The position numbers and the translations under genes were made by a program. The notes beneath the pieces were generated by a model. It saw only the letters and a list, made by a program, of their open reading frames with translations, did no database searches and was not told where the DNA came from. Below, piece by piece: positions 10,091 to 17,644 of a stretch of DNA of 64,000 bases (the stretch's first letter is position 1; the number at the start of each line of letters is the position of its first letter). The stretch is from an uncultured Clostridium sp. Lineage in GTDB: Bacteria; Bacillota; Clostridia; Lachnospirales; Lachnospiraceae. Where the stretch lies: contig CAMNRM010000005.1 of NCBI GenBank assembly GCA_946553025.1, positions 62,001-126,000 of the forward strand. Direction: 5' to 3'.

Positions 10091-10205
10091 TTATCCACAG
10101 TATCCACATTTTTTTGTGCACAACCTTGCAAAAAGTTATCCACAATAAAAAGATTTATTTTATGGGAAATGTGAGTTATGCACCAACTTATCCACATTAT
10201 CCACA
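10091..10205 (+). other. Cluster of DnaA-box-like sites
   Basis: Four exact copies of TTATCCACA, the strongest consensus DnaA box, occur at 10091-10099, 10136-10144, 10188-10196 and 10197-10205, all in the same orientation. A fifth site, GTATCCACA at 10100-10108, differs by one base. AT-rich tracts separate them. The cluster sits between the secA promoter and hpf with no gene in between. Possible roles are a DnaA-titrating or regulatory cluster, or part of a replication origin; dnaA and dnaN are not in the window. From 10206 to 10500 I see no convincing gene. Confidence 0.7.
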
Positions 10206-10500
10206 AAAACAGATGATTTAAGCCGTTTTAGGATTTACCATAATTTTCCATATTTTTTTGTACAGATGTCATAAAGTTACCTTTTTCGACAAATTTTTCA
10301 CCTTTTCCTCTTGACTTTTTTTCCAGTTTCGTCTTTCCCTTTTTCCTTAAAATACCGGCCATTTTTTTGCTGCAATCTATGCCGGCAAACCGCAGCCTTC
10401 CTGTTCTTTCCTGGATTATGTCTATTTCTTTTCCTGTATACAATCGCCTAAATAGTACATAGGTTCTCTTAAAATTGTCTTTGCAATTTCAAGCTTTTCC

Positions 10501-10529
10501 TTGTCTTTTTCTAATAAATATGCTATACT
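10501..10529 (+). promoter_or_regulatory. hpf promoter
   Basis: The sequence shows -35 TTGTCT (10501-10506), a 17-base spacer and -10 TATACT (10524-10529), about 25 bases before the AAAGGAG ribosome site of hpf. Confidence 0.65.
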
Positions 10530-10560
10530 TAACCTATCTCATAATAAAGGAGCTGATTTT

Positions 10561-11091
10561 ATGCGTTATACGATCGTTGGAAGAAACATTGAAGTAACCC
10601 CAGGACTGCGTGAAGCTGTAGAAGATAAGATTGGTAAGCTGGATCGCTATTTCACTCCCGACACCGAGGTTAATGTAACCATGAGTGTACAGCGGGAGCG
10701 CCAGAACATCGAAGTTACGATTCCCATTAAAGGATCTATCATCCGTGCAGAGGAATCCAGCAGTGATATGTATGTATCCATTGATTTGGTTGAAGAGGTT
10801 ATTGAACGGCAGATTTTAAAATATAAGAAAAAACTGGTAGACCGCAAGCAGTCCTCACCTTCCTTCTCAGATACATTCCTGCAGGAAGACACTCCGATTT
10901 CGGAAGATGAGATAAAGATCGTCAAAACCAAGAAATTTGCAGTAAAACCCATGGACCCGGAAGAAGCCTGCCTGCAGATGGAGCTTTTAGGCCACAGCTT
11001 CTATGTATTCCTGAACTCCGAGAGCGACCAGGTATGCGTGGTTTACCGGAGAAAGGGCGGAACTTACGGATTAATTGAACCGGAATTCTAG
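10561..11091 (+). CDS. hpf: Ribosome hibernation-promoting factor, long form
   Basis: A 176-residue protein beginning MRYTIVGRNIEVTPGL. The N-terminal 100 residues match the S30AE/RaiA fold that binds the decoding centre of idle 30S subunits. The C-terminal 60 residues (KFAVKPMDPEEACLQMELLGHSFYVF) are the dimerisation domain that lets long HPF join two ribosomes into 100S particles. The ATG at 10561 has AAAGGAG upstream; the open frame extends 20 codons further, but that part contains the promoter and so is not coding. It is monocistronic, ending at a strong terminator. Confidence 0.95.
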   Translation: MRYTIVGRNIEVTPGLREAVEDKIGKLDRYFTPDTEVNVTMSVQRERQNIEVTIPIKGSIIRAEESSSDMYVSIDLVEEVIERQILKYKKKLVDRKQSSPSFSDTFLQEDTPISEDEIKIVKTKKFAVKPMDPEEACLQMELLGHSFYVFLNSESDQVCVVYRRKGGTYGLIEPEF

Positions 11092-11133
11092 AGCGATAAA
11101 TTCATTCTATTACTTAAATGTCCCGTTATCGGA

Positions 11134-11182
11134 CACCGGGCAGAGGAAGGTAAAGCTGACTTTCTTCTGCCTGGTGTTTTTC
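11134..11182 (+). terminator. Rho-independent terminator of hpf
   Basis: CACCGGGCAGA pairs imperfectly with TCTGCCTGGTG across an A/G-rich loop and is followed by a run of five T. It ends the hpf transcript before the convergent DUF1576 gene. Confidence 0.8.
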
Positions 11183-11255
11183 TCTGTAAAAGCAGGATTT
11201 TTTTACAAGTCATTTCCTACACCTTTACATTTTTGTTTTCTCTTTCCTGTTTCAT

Positions 11256-12716
11256 TTACTTTTTTACCTCTTTCCCCGTCGGTGTAAGGTTTTCCACCAG
11301 GGCAATCATACTGTTCCAGGAAATGGTCTGGGGTTTGAGTTCTTTTCGTGCCTCGCAGTAATGCTCTAAAATCGGAAGAAGGATCAGCGCTGTTATCCCG
11401 GTGGTAAATCCTCCGTTGTACAAAACAAAGCCGCCGTGGAGGGCGCTGGTTGCCGTGCACATGGAAGCGCACATAAATCCTGCCAGAACTCCGGCGCGTA
11501 TGCCGTAGCGCCCTACGATGGGGCACAGACCCGTTGCAAATGCCACGCCGTTTAGATAAGCCTGCGTCGAGAGCGCCCAGGTTATCTCCCTGCCATTTGC
11601 CCGGCAGAAAAACATGGTGACAAAATACAGGCATTGATAGCCAACCAGGATCGGCCAGACATTTAAGGGGTGCTGTCCCATGGCGGTAAAGGTCAGGGCC
11701 GCCAGGATAACCCCGATGGTCGGGCCGGTGAAGCCTGCGCCGTTGGTAAAGGTTATGGTCAGATTTAAATAAAGAAGAAACAGGGTTCCGTGAATCCCGA
11801 TATTCATCAGGCAGACCGGCATCCCGTATTTTTCGGAAAAGTCACTGCGGTGACCGGTATCTTTGAGCATCTGTCGGTAGCCGTGCACCGTTTTCCCGTT
11901 AAGAAACCAGCCCGAAAAGAAGAAGAAGGCAAAAATCAGCAGAAAAAAGAGGTTGGCATAAAGCTGATAGGAATGCCCAAAGCGGTTATAAATCTCATTA
12001 TTCCTGGAAATACGCCCCATGGAGAGAATGCCCATCGTTTTATACATAAAGTTAAAGACAAAAAACCCAAAGAATCCAAAGGCAAGTCCGCCGTTATACA
12101 GATTATAGCCCTTATGCCATGCCTGGGCACCCGGAAGAATCGCAGGGATAATAAAGCCCAGCAAAAGGCTGAAGCCCAGCGCAAGCACAACGCCCTCGGG
12201 TTTTAAATTCAGCTGTCCGAACTGATAGCTTCCCCTCTGCGTATAGCGGAAAAGGAATTCGCTGATAAATGGGCTGAAGCTGGTGGAAAACATGCAGATA
12301 TGTAAATTTTGCTTAAAATCTAACTTTTTCAGATGCAGGTAAATAAAGGGAGCCAGAAAACAGGGCCACATATTTAAAAAATTCAGCCCGTAAAAACAAT
12401 GTGCCACCACCAGGAAAAAACCTGCCAGCGTGTTTACATGGGATTCCCCTTTCAGTCCAAGCATAAAAAGAACACAGACCAGCCCGCAGGCTCCTGCATT
12501 CAGCATAGCGCTTCCCAGTCCGCCAATCGAGAGGTAGTCCGTAACCAGAGGACAGGGGGAAATCATAATCAGATACCAGTCATAAAAAACCGTGCCGAAT
12601 TCACCGGTGTAAATGGCGGCAGCCAGCGATGAGATCAGGAAAAAAACCGTAAAAGAAATCGCGGTTAGATTAATCAACTGGCTGTTGGTGGGGGAAATCG
12701 TCTTCTTTTTGTTCAT
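11256..12716 (-). CDS. DUF1576-like integral membrane protein
   Basis: A 486-residue polytopic membrane protein with about ten or more hydrophobic spans. It appears to be built from two related halves, each with a glycine-rich segment: NAGACGLVCVLFMLG near 73-87 and FTNGAGFTGPTIGVILA near 325-341. This organisation resembles the DUF1576 family of Firmicutes membrane proteins, whose substrate or function is unknown. The ATG at 12716 has a GAGG element 8 bases upstream. It is divergent from the MBOAT gene with its own promoter. The family assignment is from memory of the pattern; a different transporter-like family is possible. Confidence 0.65.
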   Translation of the reverse strand: MNKKKTISPTNSQLINLTAISFTVFFLISSLAAAIYTGEFGTVFYDWYLIMISPCPLVTDYLSIGGLGSAMLNAGACGLVCVLFMLGLKGESHVNTLAGFFLVVAHCFYGLNFLNMWPCFLAPFIYLHLKKLDFKQNLHICMFSTSFSPFISEFLFRYTQRGSYQFGQLNLKPEGVVLALGFSLLLGFIIPAILPGAQAWHKGYNLYNGGLAFGFFGFFVFNFMYKTMGILSMGRISRNNEIYNRFGHSYQLYANLFFLLIFAFFFFSGWFLNGKTVHGYRQMLKDTGHRSDFSEKYGMPVCLMNIGIHGTLFLLYLNLTITFTNGAGFTGPTIGVILAALTFTAMGQHPLNVWPILVGYQCLYFVTMFFCRANGREITWALSTQAYLNGVAFATGLCPIVGRYGIRAGVLAGFMCASMCTATSALHGGFVLYNGGFTTGITALILLPILEHYCEARKELKPQTISWNSMIALVENLTPTGKEVKK

Positions 12717-12791
12717 CGATACATCCTCAGCTTCCTGTTATTTTTATCTTTCGGGTATTTTTGTTTTTGCCCTCTTGCTGTTTCTGCCTTA

Positions 12792-12820
12792 ATTATAGCA
12801 GGATCTGGCAAAGATGGAAA
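12792..12820 (-). promoter_or_regulatory. Promoter of the DUF1576 gene
   Basis: On the minus strand, -35 TTTCCA (12815-12820), a 17-base spacer and extended -10 TGCTATAAT (TATAAT at 12792-12797). It lies back to back with the MBOAT promoter at 12838-12866. Confidence 0.6.
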
Positions 12821-12837
12821 CTGTTTTTCGTCACTGG

Positions 12838-12866
12838 TTGTGTTTTATGCGCAGGTATGCTATAAT
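12838..12866 (+). promoter_or_regulatory. Promoter of the MBOAT gene
   Basis: -35 TTGTGT (12838-12843), a 17-base spacer and extended -10 TGCTATAAT (TATAAT at 12861-12866), about 50 bases upstream of the MBOAT start. Confidence 0.65.
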
Positions 12867-12921
12867 TTGCGGGTATGTCAGAAAACCATGGATTTTTCAG
12901 ACAAAGAGAGGTTTTTAAACA

Positions 12922-14361
12922 ATGTTATTTAATTCGATAGCATTTATGCTGTTTTTTCCGCTTATTTTTACCGTTTACTGGATAATCCCTCATCGATACC
13001 GCTGGTTTTTGCTTCTCCTTTCCAGTTACTATTTTTATATGAGCTGGAATCCCAAATATATTGTGCTGATTTTATTTACCACGGCAGTTTCTTATACCTC
13101 TGCCCTGTGTTTAGATCGGGAAAATCATGAAGGACGGCGAAGGTTCATCCTTTTTCTTACTCTGGCCGTCTGTCTGGGCGTGCTGTTTTTTTACAAGTAT
13201 TTTAACTTTTTCAGCCTCAGCCTTTCTTCCCTGGCCGGCTTTTTCCTTCCTGTACATCCGGTTCTTTTATCCCTTGTGCTTCCCGTGGGCATTTCTTTTT
13301 ATACCTTTCAGACACTGAGCTACGTGATTGATGTTTACCAGGGAAGGGTAAAGGCCGAACGGCATTTTGGCATCTATGCGGCATTTATCTCCTTTTTTCC
13401 CCAGCTTGTCGCCGGCCCGATTGAAAGGACGCAGAACCTTCTGCCTCAGATAAAAAATCCGCACAGCTTCCATTGTCAGAAAGGCATTTACGGGGCAAAG
13501 ATTATGCTCTGGGGGTATTTTAAGAAAATGGTGATTGCCGATCTTCTGGCAGATTTTGTGGACGGGGCATTTGCCAATGTCTACGGATACAGCGGCTTTG
13601 CCTGGGTTCTTGTGATGTTCTTTTTCAGCCTTCAGATTTACTGTGATTTTTCCGGGTATTCGGACATTGCTATTGGAACGGCTAAGCTTCTGGATATTGA
13701 TTTGATGACGAATTTTAAAAGTCCCTATTTTTCTTCCTCCGTTAAAGAGTTCTGGAGCCGCTGGCACATCTCGCTCTCTACCTGGTTTCGGGATTATGTC
13801 TACATTCCCCTGGGAGGAAACCGCTGTTCTAAAGCAAGGCAGCGCTTGAACCTTCTGGCAACCTTTCTGGTCAGCGGATTATGGCACGGGGCAAGCTGGA
13901 CATTCGTTATCTGGGGCGGAATCCACGGCATTGCCCAGATCCTCGAAAACCTCTTTTCCCGGCCCCTGTCATGGCTTCGCCGCCGAACCTGGGGAAGGCT
14001 TTTATGCGGGCTGTCTGTATGCCTGTTCTGCGGTTTTGCCTGGATCTTCTTTCGTGCCCCTGCCTTTAGCGACGTCCTTTACATCCTTGCCCACTGCTTT
14101 GACGGTATCGGACAGCCCCTTTCCTATCTTATGCAGGGGTTTGCGGCGCTTGGACTTTATCCTTTAAAAATCCTTTATCTTTTTGGACTGATTATGATCC
14201 TGGCGGTCTATGATTTCCTTCACAAAGACCGGGATATCCTTCTTGAAGTTCCAAAGAAAAAGAAAGGCTTTGTATGGAGTCTTTATCTTATGCTTGGACT
14301 GCTCGTGGTATTTTTTTCACAGAAAGGAGTAGCGGCTGCGTTCGTTTATTTTCAGTTCTGA
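12922..14361 (+). CDS. MBOAT family O-acyltransferase (AlgI/DltB-like)
   Basis: Membrane-bound O-acyltransferases move acyl groups across or at the membrane onto surface polymers. The 479-residue protein has about 11 hydrophobic spans. It shows typical AlgI-class motifs: SYYFYMSWNPKY near residues 34-45, YCDFSGYSDIAIG near 240-252, WHISLSTWFRDYVYIPLGG near 277-295, and GLWHGASWTFVIWGG with the conserved histidine near residue 321. The following gene encodes an SGNH-like protein, the usual partner in polysaccharide acetylation. The target polymer is unknown. Confidence 0.9.
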   Translation: MLFNSIAFMLFFPLIFTVYWIIPHRYRWFLLLLSSYYFYMSWNPKYIVLILFTTAVSYTSALCLDRENHEGRRRFILFLTLAVCLGVLFFYKYFNFFSLSLSSLAGFFLPVHPVLLSLVLPVGISFYTFQTLSYVIDVYQGRVKAERHFGIYAAFISFFPQLVAGPIERTQNLLPQIKNPHSFHCQKGIYGAKIMLWGYFKKMVIADLLADFVDGAFANVYGYSGFAWVLVMFFFSLQIYCDFSGYSDIAIGTAKLLDIDLMTNFKSPYFSSSVKEFWSRWHISLSTWFRDYVYIPLGGNRCSKARQRLNLLATFLVSGLWHGASWTFVIWGGIHGIAQILENLFSRPLSWLRRRTWGRLLCGLSVCLFCGFAWIFFRAPAFSDVLYILAHCFDGIGQPLSYLMQGFAALGLYPLKILYLFGLIMILAVYDFLHKDRDILLEVPKKKKGFVWSLYLMLGLLVVFFSQKGVAAAFVYFQF

Positions 14362-14421
14362 CCTGTTTCTGACGGATTAAGTTCGTTTATTTTCGTTCTG
14401 ACCCGCTTTTAACGGATTAAG
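14341..14421 (+). repeat. Tandem 40-bp duplication after the MBOAT gene
   Basis: The last 21 bases of the MBOAT gene and the following 20 (14341-14381) are repeated imperfectly at 14382-14421. Both copies begin TTCGTTTATTTTC and end ACGGATTAAG. The second copy fills the gap before the SGNH-like gene. Confidence 0.75.
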
Positions 14422-14455
14422 GAAGCCCCGCTTCCCGGACGCTTTGCCCAAACCA

Positions 14456-15415
14456 ATGCTCATGAAACGTTTTTTAATGACGATTGCCCTTTATACGGGA
14501 ATCCTGGCTTTTTTAACGTGCGGAATCAATGCCTGGTATCTTGCCATGGATAAGTCCGATGATCTCTGGACGGATAAATTTAAAGATGTCCCTGCACACA
14601 TCCAAATCTGCAATTTCGGCTCCAGCCATGGCTTATACAGCTTTAATTATGAGGATGTCTGCGGGGAATTTACCTGCTTTAACTTTGCCCTGGCCAGCCA
14701 GTCCCTCTCCTACGATCTTCGTATCTTGCAGCAGTATAAGGATCATCTCGAGGAGGGCTGTCTGGTCTTTATCCCGGTTTCCTACTTTTCCTTCTTTGGC
14801 ATAGAGGAAACGCAGGAGGAAGAATTTCTCTCCAAAAACAGGCAGTACTATGACTTTCTCCCTCCGGGGCAGATCAAAGAGTACGATATTTCCACCCATG
14901 TGTTTAAACGTTTTTTCCCTGCTCTTGACGCCTATGAAACCCTTCCGACCGTACTTTTTTTCGGAAAAGCTTCGGGCAATGACGAATTATGGTCAAAATC
15001 TGCACTGGATATGGATGTTTCGGCGGATGCCGCCCTTGCCTTTGAGCGCCATTTCATCCAGGAAAAGCTTAATCCGTCGGGAGAGCGCATTGTCAATAAA
15101 GAGGAGGTTTCGGCGCTTCATCAGATGATTTATCTCTGCCGGGAGATTGGCGCGGTCCCCATCCTTGTCACCACGCCTTACCTTGAAGAATACCTGGAGG
15201 AAATCGACGCCAACGCCCCGGACTTTGATGAGGAGTTTTCAGCCATCCTTTCCCCCATCCTTACGGAAACGGGAACCGCCTACATGGATTATTCCTCGGA
15301 CCCGCATTTTACTGCCAGAAAGGATTTATTTATGAATGCCGACCACCTGAATAAAGAAGGTGCCAGACAGTTTACCAATCTTTTGCTGGAAAATTATAGA
15401 GATATTCAGAAATAG
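14456..15415 (+). CDS. SGNH-like partner of the MBOAT acyltransferase
   Basis: A protein of about 319 residues with an N-terminal membrane anchor (about residues 5-25) and an outside-facing domain. IQICNFGSSHGLYSF near residue 50 carries the nucleophile-type serine, and NADHLNKEGARQF near 295 provides the Asp-x-x-His pair, as in SGNH/AlgX/DltD-like proteins. Such proteins work with MBOATs to complete O-acetylation of surface polysaccharides. The start is uncertain: a TTG at 14444 and ATGs at 14456 and 14462 are possible, none with a clear ribosome site. Translation may be coupled to the upstream gene. Confidence 0.75.
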   Translation: MLMKRFLMTIALYTGILAFLTCGINAWYLAMDKSDDLWTDKFKDVPAHIQICNFGSSHGLYSFNYEDVCGEFTCFNFALASQSLSYDLRILQQYKDHLEEGCLVFIPVSYFSFFGIEETQEEEFLSKNRQYYDFLPPGQIKEYDISTHVFKRFFPALDAYETLPTVLFFGKASGNDELWSKSALDMDVSADAALAFERHFIQEKLNPSGERIVNKEEVSALHQMIYLCREIGAVPILVTTPYLEEYLEEIDANAPDFDEEFSAILSPILTETGTAYMDYSSDPHFTARKDLFMNADHLNKEGARQFTNLLLENYRDIQK

Positions 15416-15500
15416 CTAAATATTTTATAATGCATAGCGCCGCAGGTGCAAAAACCTAAGTAAAGAGCAACATTTTTTCCGCCTGGGTGCCGATTTCCTC

Positions 15501-15527
15501 TTTAGTTTTTCCTGAAATTGCCGATAT
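15501..15527 (+). promoter_or_regulatory. Sigma-D (sigma-28)-like promoter
   Basis: GCCGATAT at 15520-15527 is an exact match to the flagellar sigma-D -10 consensus. Fifteen bases upstream is TTTA at 15501-15504, two of four matches to the TAAA -35. The gene starts 47 bases downstream. No sigma-A alternative of similar quality was seen. Confidence 0.45.
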
Positions 15528-15573
15528 AGGTAATAGACGCCACATAAAATCAGCGTAAAAAAGGAGGAATATC

Positions 15574-16197
15574 ATGCAAGTAAATCAGAATCCAGCGGTT
15601 AATTCGTACACGCAGGGCGTTAATGCGTACAATTCTTCATCCGTTTCCGCAGTTACCGCACAGGCCGCTGACACCAAGAAGGCAGAAGCAGCCGGCAGCG
15701 AAGCTAAGAAACCGGATATGGATCGGGTAGAAATCAGTGCCGAAGCCAAGGTTACCACCAAGATGACCGATGCAGAACGCGCAGATCTGGTAAAGAGTTT
15801 AAAGGATGACTTAGACAACCAGATGTCCCGTTTCACCAATATGATGATGAGAACCTTCCAGAAGCAGGGAATCACTGCTGCTAAGGGTGATGATTTCTGG
15901 AAGCAGATTGCCAGCGGCAACTTTACGGTAGACGCACAGACCAAGGCTGACGCCGAAGCTGCCATCTCTGAGGACGGTTACTGGGGCGTAAAGCAGACTT
16001 CTGAGCGTATCTTTGATTTTGCAAAGGCTTTAGCCGGCGACGATCCGGATCAGATGAAGAAGATGCAGGACGCTGTAGAAAAGGGCTTTCAGCAGGCAGA
16101 AGACGCCTGGGGCGGCTCCCTTCCGGGAATCTGCGGCGATACAAAATCCGCTATCAACAAGCTGTTTGACGACTACTACAAAGAGAACGAGGCATAA
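15574..16197 (+). CDS. Hypothetical protein, possible DUF5610-like domain
   Basis: A 207-residue soluble protein with an excellent AAGGAGG ribosome site. The N-terminal 60 residues are Ala/Ser/Thr-rich and probably unstructured. They include MDRVEISAEAK, similar to a short motif at the N-terminus of FlgM-like and other flagellar or surface-associated proteins. The C-terminal half (ERIFDFAKALAGDDPDQMKKM, then WGGSLPGICGDT) resembles DUF5610-type helical domains. It has no signal peptide. It is monocistronic with its own terminator. Function is unknown; the sigma-D-like promoter hints at a motility or late-growth regulon, but that is inference. Confidence 0.7.
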   Translation: MQVNQNPAVNSYTQGVNAYNSSSVSAVTAQAADTKKAEAAGSEAKKPDMDRVEISAEAKVTTKMTDAERADLVKSLKDDLDNQMSRFTNMMMRTFQKQGITAAKGDDFWKQIASGNFTVDAQTKADAEAAISEDGYWGVKQTSERIFDFAKALAGDDPDQMKKMQDAVEKGFQQAEDAWGGSLPGICGDTKSAINKLFDDYYKENEA

Positions 16198-16221
16198 GTT
16201 CTTCGATTTGTCAAAAACAAT

Positions 16222-16257
16222 GAGGCTGACACAGGGAAGTGACAGCCTCTTTTTTTC
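16222..16257 (+). terminator. Rho-independent terminator
   Basis: GAGGCTG and CAGCCTC arms, extended by an inner CAC/GTG pairing, are followed by seven T. It ends the 207-residue gene's transcript. Confidence 0.85.
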
Positions 16258-16267
16258 ATTATTTTTT

Positions 16268-17596
16268 TTATTCTTTCTCAAGCGTTTCCTCCTGAAGCCG
16301 GTCCAGTTTCTCCATACATTCATCTACCGTAGCCCCGGCCAGCAAATCACGCACAAGGAGGCAGGTATTCCCCCACTGTTCCAGCCTCATCCCTGCATTT
16401 GAACCAAGGACAAAAATATTTTCTGAAATCCGGTCATTCAGCGGCTTTAAGGCAGGAATACAGTCCACCTCGACATTTTTTGACGGTGAAATCACTTTAT
16501 TCGTTTCGGAATACAGCTTTAATGACTCATCCGAAATAATATCATTCAATAACTTTATCGTATCTTCTTTATGTTCGGCATTGACCGAGATACCATATCC
16601 GGTTATGGCTACTACCGGCATCTGCCCGCGGCTGCTGGGAAATCCGATAACTTTCAGATTAAAATCCGGATTTCCATAAGCTGTGTCGGTATTCGCCGCT
16701 CCCCAGTAAGCCATAACGATCGGCGTTTTCTGTGCCAGGAAATCCGGGCCTTCTCCTTCGATAGCTTCATAAGTATAGGCTTTTTCGGCATCCACATAGC
16801 CTTTATCGATCAGTTCCTGCAAAAACATAAAACCCGGGCGCATATAGTCGCTGTATTTTGCCTCCCCGCGGTTTAATGCCAGAATCTCTTCCTCGGTGGT
16901 ATCGCCGTTATAGAGTTCGGCATAAGCCTGGGCAAAGACAAAGTTTTCCAGCCACCAGCGATTGGCTCCTACCGGCGTTTCAATCCCGTTCTCTTTAAAT
17001 ACCCGGCAGCACTCTAAAAATTCCTCCGGTGTATTGGGAAGCTGCAGATTATACTGGTCAAACATATCCTGATTGACAAATAAACCGTTGGCGACAACCT
17101 CCTGCGGGACGGCTACCAGCTTTCCGTCAATGGTATTGGCGATTCTGACTACATCTCTTAAATTTTTCGTATTCTCCAGTCCGGACAGATCCAAAAGCCT
17201 TCCCTCCAGACCCAAAATATGAATGGAATCCGGATTTAAGAGATAGAGATCATCCATATCATTGCGTATCCGGTCCAGGGCAACATCATCATAGGTTCTT
17301 TCCTGATAATTTTCCGCGGTGTAGGTTCGGTACTCCACGGTCAGGTTCAGCTTTTCTTCGGCGGCAACAATCGTCCTGTCAAAAGCTGTCCTTGCCAGGT
17401 TTTCAGCGTTGGGATTTGACTTTTCCATCGGCCCAAACAGGTTGACCAGCCCGCGGGTTTCCTGTTCGTTCTCAATTAAATTCTGCGGTGAATCCGGTTT
17501 TGCGCTGCAGGAAACCATGGCCAGCACAGCCAGCACGGCTGCTGCTTTTCCTATCCACCGGCTTTTCTTTTCTTTTTTTCTTTTTTTCATCCCCAT
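16268..17596 (-). CDS. Solute-binding lipoprotein next to a hybrid kinase
   Basis: A 442-residue extracellular solute-binding protein of the family-1 (sugar-type) ABC class. The N-terminus is strongly basic, then hydrophobic, and ends in a lipobox-like VLAMVSCSA with the lipidated Cys near residue 30. The body has the usual two-lobe pattern (DMDDLYLLNPDSIHIL; VPQEVVANGLFVNQDMFDQYN; TPIVMAYWGAANTD). No permease or ATPase gene is adjacent. It starts 49 bases after the hybrid histidine kinase, so it may deliver ligand to that kinase rather than to a transporter. The ligand is unknown. Confidence 0.85.
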   Translation of the reverse strand: MGMKKRKKEKKSRWIGKAAAVLAVLAMVSCSAKPDSPQNLIENEQETRGLVNLFGPMEKSNPNAENLARTAFDRTIVAAEEKLNLTVEYRTYTAENYQERTYDDVALDRIRNDMDDLYLLNPDSIHILGLEGRLLDLSGLENTKNLRDVVRIANTIDGKLVAVPQEVVANGLFVNQDMFDQYNLQLPNTPEEFLECCRVFKENGIETPVGANRWWLENFVFAQAYAELYNGDTTEEEILALNRGEAKYSDYMRPGFMFLQELIDKGYVDAEKAYTYEAIEGEGPDFLAQKTPIVMAYWGAANTDTAYGNPDFNLKVIGFPSSRGQMPVVAITGYGISVNAEHKEDTIKLLNDIISDESLKLYSETNKVISPSKNVEVDCIPALKPLNDRISENIFVLGSNAGMRLEQWGNTCLLVRDLLAGATVDECMEKLDRLQEETLEKE

Positions 17597-17617
17597 CCTA
17601 CAATCCTCTCTGCTTCC

Positions 17618-17642
17618 TTACTGTTTACAGTTTTCACAGTAA
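17618..17642. repeat. Interspersed palindrome, copy 1
   Basis: TTACTGTTTACAGTTTTCACAGTAA is an almost perfect inverted repeat in the gap between the kinase and lipoprotein genes. It belongs to a family of short hairpins seen at five intergenic sites here (20314, 22134, 24485, 42838). Confidence 0.55.
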
Positions 17643-17644
17643 TG

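Noticed and set aside
10228-10443. 71-codon minus-strand frame near the DnaA boxes
   Set aside because: Starts at TTG without a ribosome site, lysine-rich low-complexity sequence, no recognisable family.
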